From assembly GCF_003610535.1 (NCBI RefSeq), contig NZ_RAPN01000003.1, forward strand, positions 62,001 through 126,000: 64,000 nt of DNA. Direction: 5' to 3'. How positions within the stretch are numbered: position 1 is the stretch's first letter; each line of letters begins with the position of its first letter. The DNA is from Mangrovibacterium diazotrophicum (lineage in GTDB: Bacteria; Bacteroidota; Bacteroidia; Bacteroidales; Prolixibacteraceae). Positions 43,602-51,298 of this stretch are shown here, one piece after another. The position numbers and the translations under genes were made by a program. Under the pieces are notes generated by a model. It was not told the DNA's origin. It was given only the letters and a program-made list of their open reading frames with translations, and searched no databases.

Positions 43602-43620
43602 GATCACTTGCAAGTTGTCG
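43602..43620 (+). repeat. 19-nt exact repeat, copy 1 (partner 45140-45158)
   Basis: GATCACTTGCAAGTTGTCG is identical at 45140-45158. Its CAAGTTGT (43611-43618) also forms an 8-bp inverted pair with ACAACTTG at 43716-43723, giving a 113-bp palindrome-bounded spacer. Confidence 0.8.
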
Positions 43621-43668
43621 GGGCGGATTGTGAAGCGCGTAGTCCCGACTCGTAGGGATGACGGTCAA

Positions 43669-43724
43669 GAAAGGAGCAGCGGCAACGAACACCACCAACA
43701 CCCGCAATGCAATTTACAACTTGT
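43669..43724. repeat. Spacer repeat shared with 62984-63038
   Basis: About 46 of 56 aligned positions match the segment at 62984-63038, with a 17-nt identical core CACCCGCAATGCAATTT (43699-43715). It links the left accessory block with the right end of the window. Confidence 0.75.
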
Positions 43725-43737
43725 GTGTGCCCGTTTT

Positions 43738-44376
43738 TTATTTTTGTCCAAGCCATATTTTACCTTTTGGTAAGAAATAAGCTGTGTCATTATTTTCATT
43801 TGGATAGACAATTTCTTGATTTCTATATTTCCCGTTTTTCAATTTTCTTAAAAGTCTTCTGTCTGAGTAACAGTCCTCGATTCTTTGGTATTGCTCTAAT
43901 GGCCAAAGCAATTCACTTTCCTCATATGGCTCTTCGTCAACTCTTGGTTGCCAATTGAAATCAGAACCCAATTGGGTCGTAAATGAGGAACTATTTTGTT
44001 TAAAATCCGCTCTCTCAAAAATATTTTCATAATACTCAATCTTCTCTTCAATCGCGCAAACCACTTGCGATTTAGATATTCTGGGTTCGTAAAGCCATAT
44101 TTTCAAATAATACGGTTTGTTTAATTTTTCCAGTTCAGTTCTCCAACTATCGTAAATCTTCTCAAGTCCTTTTATAATTTCTTTTTTAGCCTTTCCTTTC
44201 GGTTCTGGAATTTCACTGTCTATCATTGTCAAATTATCCCAAGGGTCAACATAGACTTTCACATATTCGTATTTGTATTCAGTCAATTGCTCAATATTTA
44301 ATTCCAAATATTCATTAATCCAATTCTGAATATTTGCAATCTTTCTTTTTAATCCTCTAATTTTCTTGAATTTCAC
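43738..44376 (-). CDS. Uncharacterised soluble protein
   Basis: 212 residues, mostly helical and charged, no signal peptide or membrane helix. It starts MKFKKIRGLKRKIANIQ. Repeated aromatic/acidic patches (YEYVKVYVDPWDN, YYLKIWLYEPR) suggest a compact globular fold. I do not recognise the family. Size, isolation and AT-rich composition resemble genes carried by cassettes or islands, including immunity-type proteins, but no toxin is beside it. Confidence 0.55.
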   Translation of the reverse strand: MKFKKIRGLKRKIANIQNWINEYLELNIEQLTEYKYEYVKVYVDPWDNLTMIDSEIPEPKGKAKKEIIKGLEKIYDSWRTELEKLNKPYYLKIWLYEPRISKSQVVCAIEEKIEYYENIFERADFKQNSSSFTTQLGSDFNWQPRVDEEPYEESELLWPLEQYQRIEDCYSDRRLLRKLKNGKYRNQEIVYPNENNDTAYFLPKGKIWLGQK

Positions 44377-44400
44377 TGTCTTTATTTAAATTACCCACAA

Positions 44401-44515
44401 CGCCAGTCTGTCTAAAAACTAAAATTAAGTCGTTGAGATTTCCATATTTCATTCTTTTTAAAGTCAGCTCCCAAAATAATTCCTTCATACAAGATGGTTT
44501 TTAGACAGTCTGACG
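44401..44515. mobile_element. MITE-like element with 20-bp terminal inverted repeats
   Basis: CGCCAGTCTGTCTAAAAACT (44401-44420) and GGTTTTTAGACAGTCTGACG (44496-44515) are inverted repeats with 17 of 20 pairs matching. The 115-bp element encodes no transposase. It may be a MITE or the fused ends of a lost insertion sequence. No target duplication is obvious. Confidence 0.5.
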
Positions 44516-44540
44516 GTCACTTTTATGTGGTTCGGCGGGA

Positions 44541-44586
44541 AAGGCTCTCCCCGTCGGTTCTTATTGGCGGGGCAGTCTACTCGATT
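44541..44586 (+). repeat. 46-nt repeat, copy 1 (partner 45167-45212)
   Basis: 40 of 46 bases match copy 2. The centre can fold as CCCCGTC against GGCGGGG. It lies in the spacer just downstream of the 44601-45101 gene. Confidence 0.75.
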
Positions 44587-44600
44587 ATATACCGTGCTTT

Positions 44601-45101
44601 CTAGCTTCTCAATTTATATAAAGTATTCCATTCTAATCCTTCGTTATCATGTCGAGTCCAAAAGTCTGTCAGTTTCAAATCTTCAATTTTTCCTTCTTCC
44701 GGGCCAAACTGATAGTCTGTCATAAAGTACAAATCATTTGACGGAGATTCAGTCAATCCTATATTAATAATCTTAGCGATTTCAATCTGATAATAAGTTT
44801 TGAATTGAAATCTAAATTGTTGGTTTGTTCCTGTTTCTCCATTATCCATATTGGGAATTGCAATTTCGCCTGGCTCAAAGTCCCAATTGATTATTTGCCC
44901 AGCGAAAAATCCGTATTCTTTTTCATTTCTCAAATCAGGATTACCAAGATGTATCATTACTCCAATCTTGTTTTTCAAAAAGTCATTAAATAGTCCTCGG
45001 TGGCCAATTAGTCGATTCTCCTCAATTATGGCAATCTCAAAATCAGCTTGGGGTAATCCTAATTTATCAGTTCCTATACTTACAATTTCTATTGATGGCA
45101 T
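44601..45101 (-). CDS. Uncharacterised soluble protein
   Basis: 166 residues, acidic, no signal peptide or membrane helix. It starts MPSIEIVSIGTDKLGL and contains a beta-rich middle (FGFFAGQ-like YGFFAGQIINW, FRFQFKTYYQIEIAKI). Family not recognised. It may be an immunity- or binding-type protein by size and context only. It is flanked on both sides by the same 46-nt repeat (44541-44586 and 45167-45212), as a cassette would be. Confidence 0.55.
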   Translation of the reverse strand: MPSIEIVSIGTDKLGLPQADFEIAIIEENRLIGHRGLFNDFLKNKIGVMIHLGNPDLRNEKEYGFFAGQIINWDFEPGEIAIPNMDNGETGTNQQFRFQFKTYYQIEIAKIINIGLTESPSNDLYFMTDYQFGPEEGKIEDLKLTDFWTRHDNEGLEWNTLYKLRS

Positions 45102-45139
45102 ATTTAACTTGTTTTGTTGGGTTTCAACATGGCTTTAAA

Positions 45140-45158
45140 GATCACTTGCAAGTTGTCG
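45140..45158 (+). repeat. 19-nt exact repeat, copy 2 (partner 43602-43620)
   Basis: Identical to 43602-43620; directly followed by the 46-nt repeat copy. Confidence 0.8.
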
Positions 45159-45166
45159 TTGTGTGA

Positions 45167-45212
45167 GAGGCTCTCCCTGTTAGTGCTTACTGGCGGGGCA
45201 GTCTACTCGATT
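45167..45212 (+). repeat. 46-nt repeat, copy 2 (partner 44541-44586)
   Basis: 40 of 46 bases match copy 1, including the run GGCGGGGCAGTCTACTCGAT in both. Confidence 0.75.
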
Positions 45213-45228
45213 GACGGTAGTTTTTTAT

Positions 45229-45852
45229 TCATTGTTTATCAGTTAGAATCAACAAAAAATCAAGAGATTGAGTCTCGTAAATCATTCTCTTGTAGGCTTC
45301 GTTTTTCTCTAATCTATTAGTTACTTTTTGTTTTGTTTGAAATTCTTTTTTCAACACTGGAAATTCAACCTGATAAAATAAGACTGCGTCTTTAAATTCT
45401 TTTAATGAATATCTCCACCCACAAATCTTTTGTCCCAAATAGTCGAGCGGTGAGCAACCACTTTTCGAATCCCAATATATGTCTTGATAAGTTATCGAGT
45501 CATTTTGTATTAAAAGTTCACCTTCATTTCCTGCTCCCATTGTTATCCATTCGTTTGTCTTTCTGTTTTGCACAAGAAATACAATTTCCTTTTGTCCAAT
45601 TTGATATTTTGTGATTCTATTAGCACAAGTCCAATCTTCGAATTTTTGGATTTTTATTTCCCTTGAAATAGAGTCTCCTTTAATCCAGGCTGTGATTTTT
45701 AAAGTGAAAGTCAATGAGTCAAGACTCACTATTTCCCCTTCTAAAATTAAGTCCGATTTCACAATCAACTGAGGTAATGGAGTCGGGTCATAGTCGGCAA
45801 GAGCTCTGTGTCCGATTATTAATAATATCAATATGACTAAAGTGTATCTCAT
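45229..45852 (-). CDS. Secreted protein of unknown function
   Basis: 207 residues. A signal peptide (MRYTLVILILLIIGHRALA) is followed by a beta-rich domain: LIVKSDLILEGEIVSLDS and TLKITAWIKGDS resemble OB-like or NTF2-unrelated secreted domains, but no family can be named. Three cysteines (in WTCAN, SGCSPL and KICGW) could form a disulfide. It has its own promoter, and begins the run of five accessory minus-strand genes. Confidence 0.6.
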   Translation of the reverse strand: MRYTLVILILLIIGHRALADYDPTPLPQLIVKSDLILEGEIVSLDSLTFTLKITAWIKGDSISREIKIQKFEDWTCANRITKYQIGQKEIVFLVQNRKTNEWITMGAGNEGELLIQNDSITYQDIYWDSKSGCSPLDYLGQKICGWRYSLKEFKDAVLFYQVEFPVLKKEFQTKQKVTNRLEKNEAYKRMIYETQSLDFLLILTDKQ

Positions 45853-45860
45853 TTGTTTTT

Positions 45861-45868
45861 CAAATATA
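45861..45868 (-). promoter_or_regulatory. Promoter -7 box for the first accessory gene (TATATTTG on minus strand)
   Basis: A consensus match only 8 nt upstream of the start codon at 45852, so the transcript would be nearly leaderless. The remaining stretch up to 46150 is AT-rich and non-coding, with a near-consensus TATCTTTC at 46107-46114 that may serve the C69 peptidase gene. Confidence 0.45.
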
Positions 45869-46150
45869 CCGCCAACGGATGGGTATATGTACCAAGTAAA
45901 TCTATACCCCTATTACTGGTCTAATTATTAACCAGTCGGATTGGGTTTCTAATCTAGATAATTCGCCGAAATTTACCATAACGAAAAATAATTTATCCCT
46001 ATTCCAAATAATTCGTTGAATCCGGTTGCTTTTCCCTTCACCGAATATTACCATTAGGAATTAAAGAGCAGAAAATCTCCAATTATGTGGGAATACCGAA
46101 TATCGTTATCTTTCGGCTGACATTAGTAAGAACATCGAAAACAAATAGCA

Positions 46151-47767
46151 ATGTTAAAATCAATTTTTCTATTTCTGGCAATTTTTGTTGCCGGTCAACT
46201 TTCGTCGTGGGCTTGTACCAATATATTGGTTAGCCCCGGAGCGTCGAAAGATGGTTCGGCCATGATTGTGTATTTAAATGATGGTGAGTGGTTGCAACAA
46301 CTGCATAAGTATCCGGCAGCCGATCACGCCGATGAGGAGTGGTTGAATGTTGGAAGCGGGAAAGTGAAACAAGTGCCGCACACCTACGGAAGAATCGGGT
46401 TTCAGATGAATGAGAAGCAGGTGGCGATCGGCGAAACTACCTTTACCGGACGCGAGGAATTGTGGAATCACGATGTATTTTTGAAATATTGGCACCTGAT
46501 GGAACTGGCACTCGACCGTGCTGCTTCGGCACGTGAAGCGATCCAGGTGATGACCTCACTCGTTGAAGAGTACGGTTATGGTAGTGAAGGCGAATCGTTT
46601 TCGATTGCCGATAAGCATGAAGCCTGGATTCTGGAAATGATTGGAGCCGGGGCTGATCAAAAAGGCGCCGTTTGGGTGGCCCGCAAAGTTCCGGATGGAA
46701 TGATTTCGGCGCATGCCAACCATTCACGAATAGGCGTGTTCCCGTTGGATGATCCGGAGAATTGTTTGTATTCGGACAATGTGATTTCTCTCGCAGTAGA
46801 AAAGGGCTACTACGATCCGAAGTCGGGAGAGCCTTTTCGTTTTAACGATGTGTATTGTCCGGCAACGCCGGCTATTTTGCGCTATTGCGAATCGCGTGTC
46901 TGGAGCATTTTCCGCCGGGCAGCACCCTCGCAAAACTTTTCGCCCGATTATAACCGTGGTGTGCAGGGAGCAGAACCCTACCCACTGTTCATCAAGCCGG
47001 ATTATAAAATAGGTGTTGCCGAGTTAGCGGCTTTGGTGCGCGATCATTACGAAGGTACGCCCTGGGATATGACCAAAGGCCTGGAGGCTGGCCCGTACGG
47101 AAGCCCCAACCGGGATCGTCCGTTGACTTTTCAGGTGGAAGGTGATGATTGTGCCTGGGAACGCCCGATCTCGAACGTCAATACAGCCTTCTCATTTATC
47201 AGCCAAAGTCGCGCCTGGTTGCCTGACGCGATTGGCGGGGTGATGTGGTATTCGCCCGACGATACCTTTACCAATTGCTATACTCCGTTCTATCCGGCAA
47301 TTTCTCAGATTCCCGATGCATACGCGAAGGGAGATCAGGGCAAGTTCTCGTGGGAGTCGGCCTGGTGGGCGTTCAATTTCGTTTCAAATTACATCAACCT
47401 GAAGTATAGTTACATGATTCAGGATGTACAACCGGTACAGAAACGTTTGGAAGAAAAAGCGCTGGCACAACAGGATTCGGTGGAACAAGCTGCATTGAGT
47501 CTGTACAAAACAGACCAGGCAAAAGCAATAGCTTCGCTGACTGATTACTGTGCATCGACAGGGAACGAGGTTGTCAAAGAATGGCGCGAGTTAGGACAGT
47601 TCCTGGTGATGAAATACATAGATGGTTACATCAACGATGAACGAGGTTCGGGACAAACAGCCGGTTATCCGCAGGAATGGTACGACCGGGCTGTGAAAGA
47701 CAAGCCGAGCTTGAAAAATGCCGTTTGGGATGAAAATGCGGAAAGCAAAGAGCCGCGTAGTTATTGA
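46151..47767 (+). CDS. Secreted C69-family dipeptidase
   Basis: 538 residues. The signal peptide is cut before Cys22 (SSWACTNILVSPGASKDGS in part), leaving Cys as the N-terminal nucleophile, as required in this Ntn-hydrolase family. Other blocks are QVAIGETTFTGRE, ASAREAIQVMTSLVEEYGYGSEG (in part) and ANHSRIGVFP. C69 enzymes release dipeptides and short peptides from the cell exterior or periplasm, consistent with a protein-degrading lifestyle. It is a single-gene unit ending at a shared terminator. Confidence 0.9.
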   Translation: MLKSIFLFLAIFVAGQLSSWACTNILVSPGASKDGSAMIVYLNDGEWLQQLHKYPAADHADEEWLNVGSGKVKQVPHTYGRIGFQMNEKQVAIGETTFTGREELWNHDVFLKYWHLMELALDRAASAREAIQVMTSLVEEYGYGSEGESFSIADKHEAWILEMIGAGADQKGAVWVARKVPDGMISAHANHSRIGVFPLDDPENCLYSDNVISLAVEKGYYDPKSGEPFRFNDVYCPATPAILRYCESRVWSIFRRAAPSQNFSPDYNRGVQGAEPYPLFIKPDYKIGVAELAALVRDHYEGTPWDMTKGLEAGPYGSPNRDRPLTFQVEGDDCAWERPISNVNTAFSFISQSRAWLPDAIGGVMWYSPDDTFTNCYTPFYPAISQIPDAYAKGDQGKFSWESAWWAFNFVSNYINLKYSYMIQDVQPVQKRLEEKALAQQDSVEQAALSLYKTDQAKAIASLTDYCASTGNEVVKEWRELGQFLVMKYIDGYINDERGSGQTAGYPQEWYDRAVKDKPSLKNAVWDENAESKEPRSY

Positions 47768-47791
47768 GATTGCGAATAAGCATAAAATAAG

Positions 47792-47823
47792 AAAGGCCAT
47801 CAGGTAAATCCTTGATGGCCTTT
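47792..47823. terminator. Bidirectional terminator between the C69 and zinc-ribbon genes
   Basis: An 11-bp perfect stem (47792-47802 with 47813-47823) with a 10-nt loop lies between convergent genes. The T-tract is weak. Confidence 0.6.
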
Positions 47824-47846
47824 GCAGTTATTGTAATCTTGATTTA

Positions 47847-48623
47847 TTAGTCTTCTGCACCAACTTCAACATCCATAATATCCTTGTCAACGAGGATGCG
47901 ACCACAGTATTCGCACACGATGATTTTCTTGCGGTTAGCAATGTCCATCTGACGTTGAGGCGGGATTTTGTTGAAGCAACCACCACAAGCATCACGCTGT
48001 ACGGTAACAACAGCCAAACCATTACGGGCATTTTTACGGATACGTTTGAAAGCTGTCAGCAAACGGGCTTCAATCATGTTCTCAATCTTTTCGCCTTTGC
48101 TTTTCAGTTTTTCTTCTTCAATTTTTGTTTCCGCAGTAATCTCGTCCAATTCTTTTTTCTTGCGGTCGAGGTCTTCTTCACGTTCAGAAAGCTGAACTTT
48201 TGAACTTTCAATCGTTTCCGATTTCGTTTTCATTTCAGCGGTGAATTCTTTAATTCGTTTTTCAGAAAGTTCGATTTCCAGTTTTTGGAATTCGATTTCT
48301 TTGCTCAATGAGTCGTATTCGCGGTTGTTGCGAACGTTGTTTTGTTGTTCAGTATATTTCGCAATCAGTGCTTCAGATTCTTTGATGGCAGCTTTCCGGT
48401 TTTGGATGGAAGTTTCCAGGCTGCGTACATCATCGTCAAAATTGCTGATACGGGTTTTTAAACCGGTGATATCATCTTCAAGGTCCTGAACCTCAAGAGG
48501 AAGTTCGCCACGCAGCGTTTTGATTTTGTCGATATCCGATGCAACAGTTTGTAATTCGAAAAGTGCTTTCAGCTTCTCACTGATTGGCACGGTTTTGTCT
48601 TCTTCGCGATACTGTGTATTCAT
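47847..48623 (-). CDS. Coiled-coil protein with C-terminal C4-type zinc ribbon
   Basis: 258 residues. A long coiled coil (about 15-200) with heptads of Leu, Ile and charged residues precedes a zinc ribbon with CGGC and CEYC pairs and the helix between them (PQRQMDIANRKKIIVCEYC in part). Such proteins are found next to Nif3-family genes in many bacteria and may act with nucleic acids, but the reaction is not known. It starts 24 nt after the Nif3 stop, so the two are one operon. Confidence 0.88.
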   Translation of the reverse strand: MNTQYREEDKTVPISEKLKALFELQTVASDIDKIKTLRGELPLEVQDLEDDITGLKTRISNFDDDVRSLETSIQNRKAAIKESEALIAKYTEQQNNVRNNREYDSLSKEIEFQKLEIELSEKRIKEFTAEMKTKSETIESSKVQLSEREEDLDRKKKELDEITAETKIEEEKLKSKGEKIENMIEARLLTAFKRIRKNARNGLAVVTVQRDACGGCFNKIPPQRQMDIANRKKIIVCEYCGRILVDKDIMDVEVGAED

Positions 48624-48647
48624 ATTTTGAATGCTGTTTTGTTCTTT

Positions 48648-49745
48648 TTAAATCAAGTAGTTAATCGGGTTCGTGTTGATAGCCGATAACCGGACGGCAA
48701 ATTTAGGGAATTTTTTTGTAAGTAATTCATAAAAAACTTCTTTAGTGTATTGTTCACTTTCAAAGTGGCCAATATCGGCGATAACAATTTTCCCTTCTGC
48801 CTCAAAAAACTGGTGGTATTTCATGTCGCCGGTGATAAAAAGGTCGGCCTGGCTACCAATTGCCTGCCGGATCAGAAAGCTGCCGGCACCGCCGCAAACT
48901 GCTACTTTCTTCACTTTTCTACCCAATAGCTGACTGTGCCGAACCACCTTGCACTGGAATTGCTCCTTCACAAATTTCAAAAAGTCGGTTTCCGAAATTT
49001 CTTCATCCAGTTCCCCAACCATTCCTGCACCGACAGTATCAAATGTATTGTCGAGCGGATAAATATCGTAGGCAACTTCCTCGTAAGGGTGAGCCGATAG
49101 CAGCGCTGCTAAAACTTTGCCCTGCAGTTGTGCCGGGAAGATGGTTTCGAAACGGATTTCCTTTTCGACGTGCAGCTGTCCTTTTTCACCGACGAAAGGA
49201 TTAGCTGATTCACCAGCGCGAAAACTACCTTCACCCTTGGTGCTGTATCCGCACGAATCGTAGTTGCCAATATGCCCGGCTCCGGCTTCAAATACAGCTT
49301 GCTGAACTTGAGCTGCCTGTTCCTCCGGGATGAAAGTCACCAGCTTTTTCAGCTGATTTTTAGCAGGCGCCAAAACTTTGCAGTTCATGAGTTTGAGTTT
49401 TTCGCAGATTTTGCTGTTGACACCGCCATGCACGCTATCCAGGTTGGTGTGAGCCGCATAAATGGCAATGTCATTTTTAATGGCCTTAATTACGCAACGC
49501 TCCACTTCATTTTTACCGTTCAGCTTTTTCAGTCCGCCAAAAATAATCGGGTGGTGGGCAAGAATGAGTTGAAAACCTTCTCGAATTGCTTCGTCAACAA
49601 CAGCTTCTGTCACATCCAGGCAAATCAGGGCATTCGAAACCTCGTCTGATGGATGTCCGACTAAAAGTCCGGCATTATCATAACTTTCCTGATAGGCTAA
49701 CGGAGCAATCGATTCAATGTATTTTGTGATCTCACTGATCTTCAT
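48648..49745 (-). CDS. Nif3-family dinuclear metal-centre protein (GTP cyclohydrolase 1 type 2 family)
   Basis: 365 residues from the ATG at 49745 (MKISEITKYIES). The metal ligands are in LILAHHPIIFGGLKKL and YAAHTNLDSVHGGVN. A PII-like insert (about 130-235, VTFIPEEQAAQVQQAVFEAGAGHIGNYDSCGYS in part) is typical of longer members. The C-terminal half holds GDMKYHQ and VIADIGHFESEQYT. These proteins form hexamers with two metals per site; their substrate remains uncertain. Co-transcribed with the zinc-ribbon gene. Confidence 0.9.
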   Translation of the reverse strand: MKISEITKYIESIAPLAYQESYDNAGLLVGHPSDEVSNALICLDVTEAVVDEAIREGFQLILAHHPIIFGGLKKLNGKNEVERCVIKAIKNDIAIYAAHTNLDSVHGGVNSKICEKLKLMNCKVLAPAKNQLKKLVTFIPEEQAAQVQQAVFEAGAGHIGNYDSCGYSTKGEGSFRAGESANPFVGEKGQLHVEKEIRFETIFPAQLQGKVLAALLSAHPYEEVAYDIYPLDNTFDTVGAGMVGELDEEISETDFLKFVKEQFQCKVVRHSQLLGRKVKKVAVCGGAGSFLIRQAIGSQADLFITGDMKYHQFFEAEGKIVIADIGHFESEQYTKEVFYELLTKKFPKFAVRLSAINTNPINYLI

Positions 49746-49797
49746 AATTCGAATTCTGGTTTTCGGTCGGTTTGGGAAAAGGGCAGTTGACGAAGAT

Positions 49798-50145
49798 TTA
49801 ATCGTCCAGCTCGTTTCGAATATCAACGAGCATCTGGCGAATGGTCTGCAAACGATCAACCATATCGTGGTTGTCCACCGTTTCATCTTTGTTGTCTTTC
49901 AGCTTCTGCTTGGCGCCTTTCAGTGTCAAGCCTTTTTCTTTCACCAAGTGATAAATGAGCTTCAGTTGCTCAATATCATCCTTGGTAAACAGCCGGTTGC
50001 CCTTTTTGTTTTTATGGGGTTTCAGGACATCAAATTCCCGTTCCCAATAGCGAATATGCGACGTGTTAACATTGAACATGTCGGCTACTTCGCTGATGGA
50101 ATAAAAAATCTTTTCTATTTGTGGCTTTTTGTAAGGCACAGCCAA
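49798..50145 (-). CDS. MerR-family transcriptional regulator
   Basis: 115 residues from a TTG at 50145, or 113 from GTG at 50139, which gives the family-typical MPYKKPQIEKIFYS. The winged helix has YSISEVADMFNVNTSHIRYWEREF (in part SISEVADMFNV and IRYWEREF), followed by a coiled coil and an acidic C-terminus. No metal- or redox-sensing cysteines are present. It lies 5 nt downstream of the M23 peptidase gene and may be regulated with it. Target genes unknown. Confidence 0.87.
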   Translation of the reverse strand: MAVPYKKPQIEKIFYSISEVADMFNVNTSHIRYWEREFDVLKPHKNKKGNRLFTKDDIEQLKLIYHLVKEKGLTLKGAKQKLKDNKDETVDNHDMVDRLQTIRQMLVDIRNELDD

Positions 50146-50149
50146 CGAA

Positions 50150-51121
50150 TTAGTCCATTGATTGACCGGTGTTGGCCGATAAGGCGATCATGCGGTCGTA
50201 TTCTTCCGGGGTCAAATCTTTAAAGTAGTAGAACTGCGGATTGATCGGTTTTCCGTTTTTGTGTACTTCGTAGTGAAGGTGAGGACCGGTTGATTTTCCG
50301 GCATTACCAACATACCCGATTACACTGCCGCGTTTTACTTTATCGCCGACTTTTACGTTGAATTCGTTCAAGTGACCATAAAGGGTTTCGTAGCCAAAAC
50401 CATGATCAACCACAATCCAGCGACCAAAACCACTGCGCGAGGTTTTTACTTCTTTAATAACACCATCGCCGGTTGAGTAAACTTCAGTTCCGATTGGCGC
50501 CGAAAAGTCCATACCATAGTGGAAACGACGGATTTTATAAACCGGGTCGATGCGGAAACCCCAACCAGAAGCGGTACGTTTCAGGTCTTTATTCGAAACA
50601 GGCATCACGGCCGGAATGCTGGCAAGCATTTTTTCTTTATTCATCGCCAGTTTCACCAACTCGTCGTACGACTTGGATTGTACGTATGCTTGTTTTGAAA
50701 CAATATCCAGTTTGCGTGCTGTCTTGATCACCAGCTCCGAGTTATCCAGGCTTTCCAGCTGGGCATATTTATTAATACCACCAAAACCGGCTTTCCGAAT
50801 TGAGTTTGGAATAGGGTCGGCTTCAAAGATAACACGGTACAAATTATCATCTCTTTCCTGAAGATCGGTCAATACCTTTTCTACATCTTCCAGGTTTTTG
50901 AACATCAAATCATATTGGGTGGCCAATCGCTGGTTTTCCCGTTTCAGCGTCTTGGTTTTCGGAGTTTCATAAAACTGAAGAAAAACCGCGACCATGATGA
51001 CGCTCATCACCAGGCTGACGGAAAAAAGAATAAGCAGGCGTGATAATCTGGCTTTAAAGTTGTGTTCAACCTTGACGTAACTTAATGTTTCCGGGTTGAA
51101 TTTATACTTCGCTTTTACCAT
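50150..51121 (-). CDS. M23-family (LytM-type) peptidoglycan endopeptidase
   Basis: 323 residues. One membrane helix (about 29-49) anchors it, followed by a coiled coil (about 58-110) and the LytM domain. The zinc ligands are HYGMDF (His and Asp) and HLHYE, with the block GNAGKSTGPHLHYEVHKNG carrying two of them. It cuts peptide cross-links in the periplasm, as in cell division or envelope remodelling. It is divergent from alaS and precedes the MerR gene. Confidence 0.91.
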   Translation of the reverse strand: MVKAKYKFNPETLSYVKVEHNFKARLSRLLILFSVSLVMSVIMVAVFLQFYETPKTKTLKRENQRLATQYDLMFKNLEDVEKVLTDLQERDDNLYRVIFEADPIPNSIRKAGFGGINKYAQLESLDNSELVIKTARKLDIVSKQAYVQSKSYDELVKLAMNKEKMLASIPAVMPVSNKDLKRTASGWGFRIDPVYKIRRFHYGMDFSAPIGTEVYSTGDGVIKEVKTSRSGFGRWIVVDHGFGYETLYGHLNEFNVKVGDKVKRGSVIGYVGNAGKSTGPHLHYEVHKNGKPINPQFYYFKDLTPEEYDRMIALSANTGQSMD

Positions 51122-51152
51122 AGAAAAACCAATTTCTTTTTTACAAGTGTAA

Positions 51153-51182
51153 CAAATTTAAGTAAATAATCTAACTTTGCAA
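51153..51182 (-). promoter_or_regulatory. M23 peptidase promoter (minus strand)
   Basis: TTG on the minus strand (51182-51180) and TAAATTTG (51160-51153), spaced 19 nt. It overlaps the divergent alaS -7 box, so the two promoters may compete. Confidence 0.5.
51172..51179 (+). promoter_or_regulatory. alaS promoter -7 box (TAACTTTG)
   Basis: A consensus TAnnTTTG match 120 nt before the alaS ATG; no clear -33 box. Confidence 0.45.
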
Positions 51183-51298
51183 GACTTTTAAATCGAGCTG
51201 GTTCGACTGTGGGCAAAAGTAATCTTTTTCCACTTGAAAGCGGCTTGATAACCTTGCAGTTAACGCTTTTTAACAAATATTATAACTTAGCAGAAACG

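Noticed and set aside
44525-44725. 66-codon open frame on the plus strand
   Set aside because: It starts in the 46-nt spacer repeat and runs antisense into the 44601-45101 gene; no coding character.
41790-45212. CRISPR array
   Set aside because: The repeats differ in sequence and spacing, are few and lie between genes; there are no regular spacers and no cas genes.
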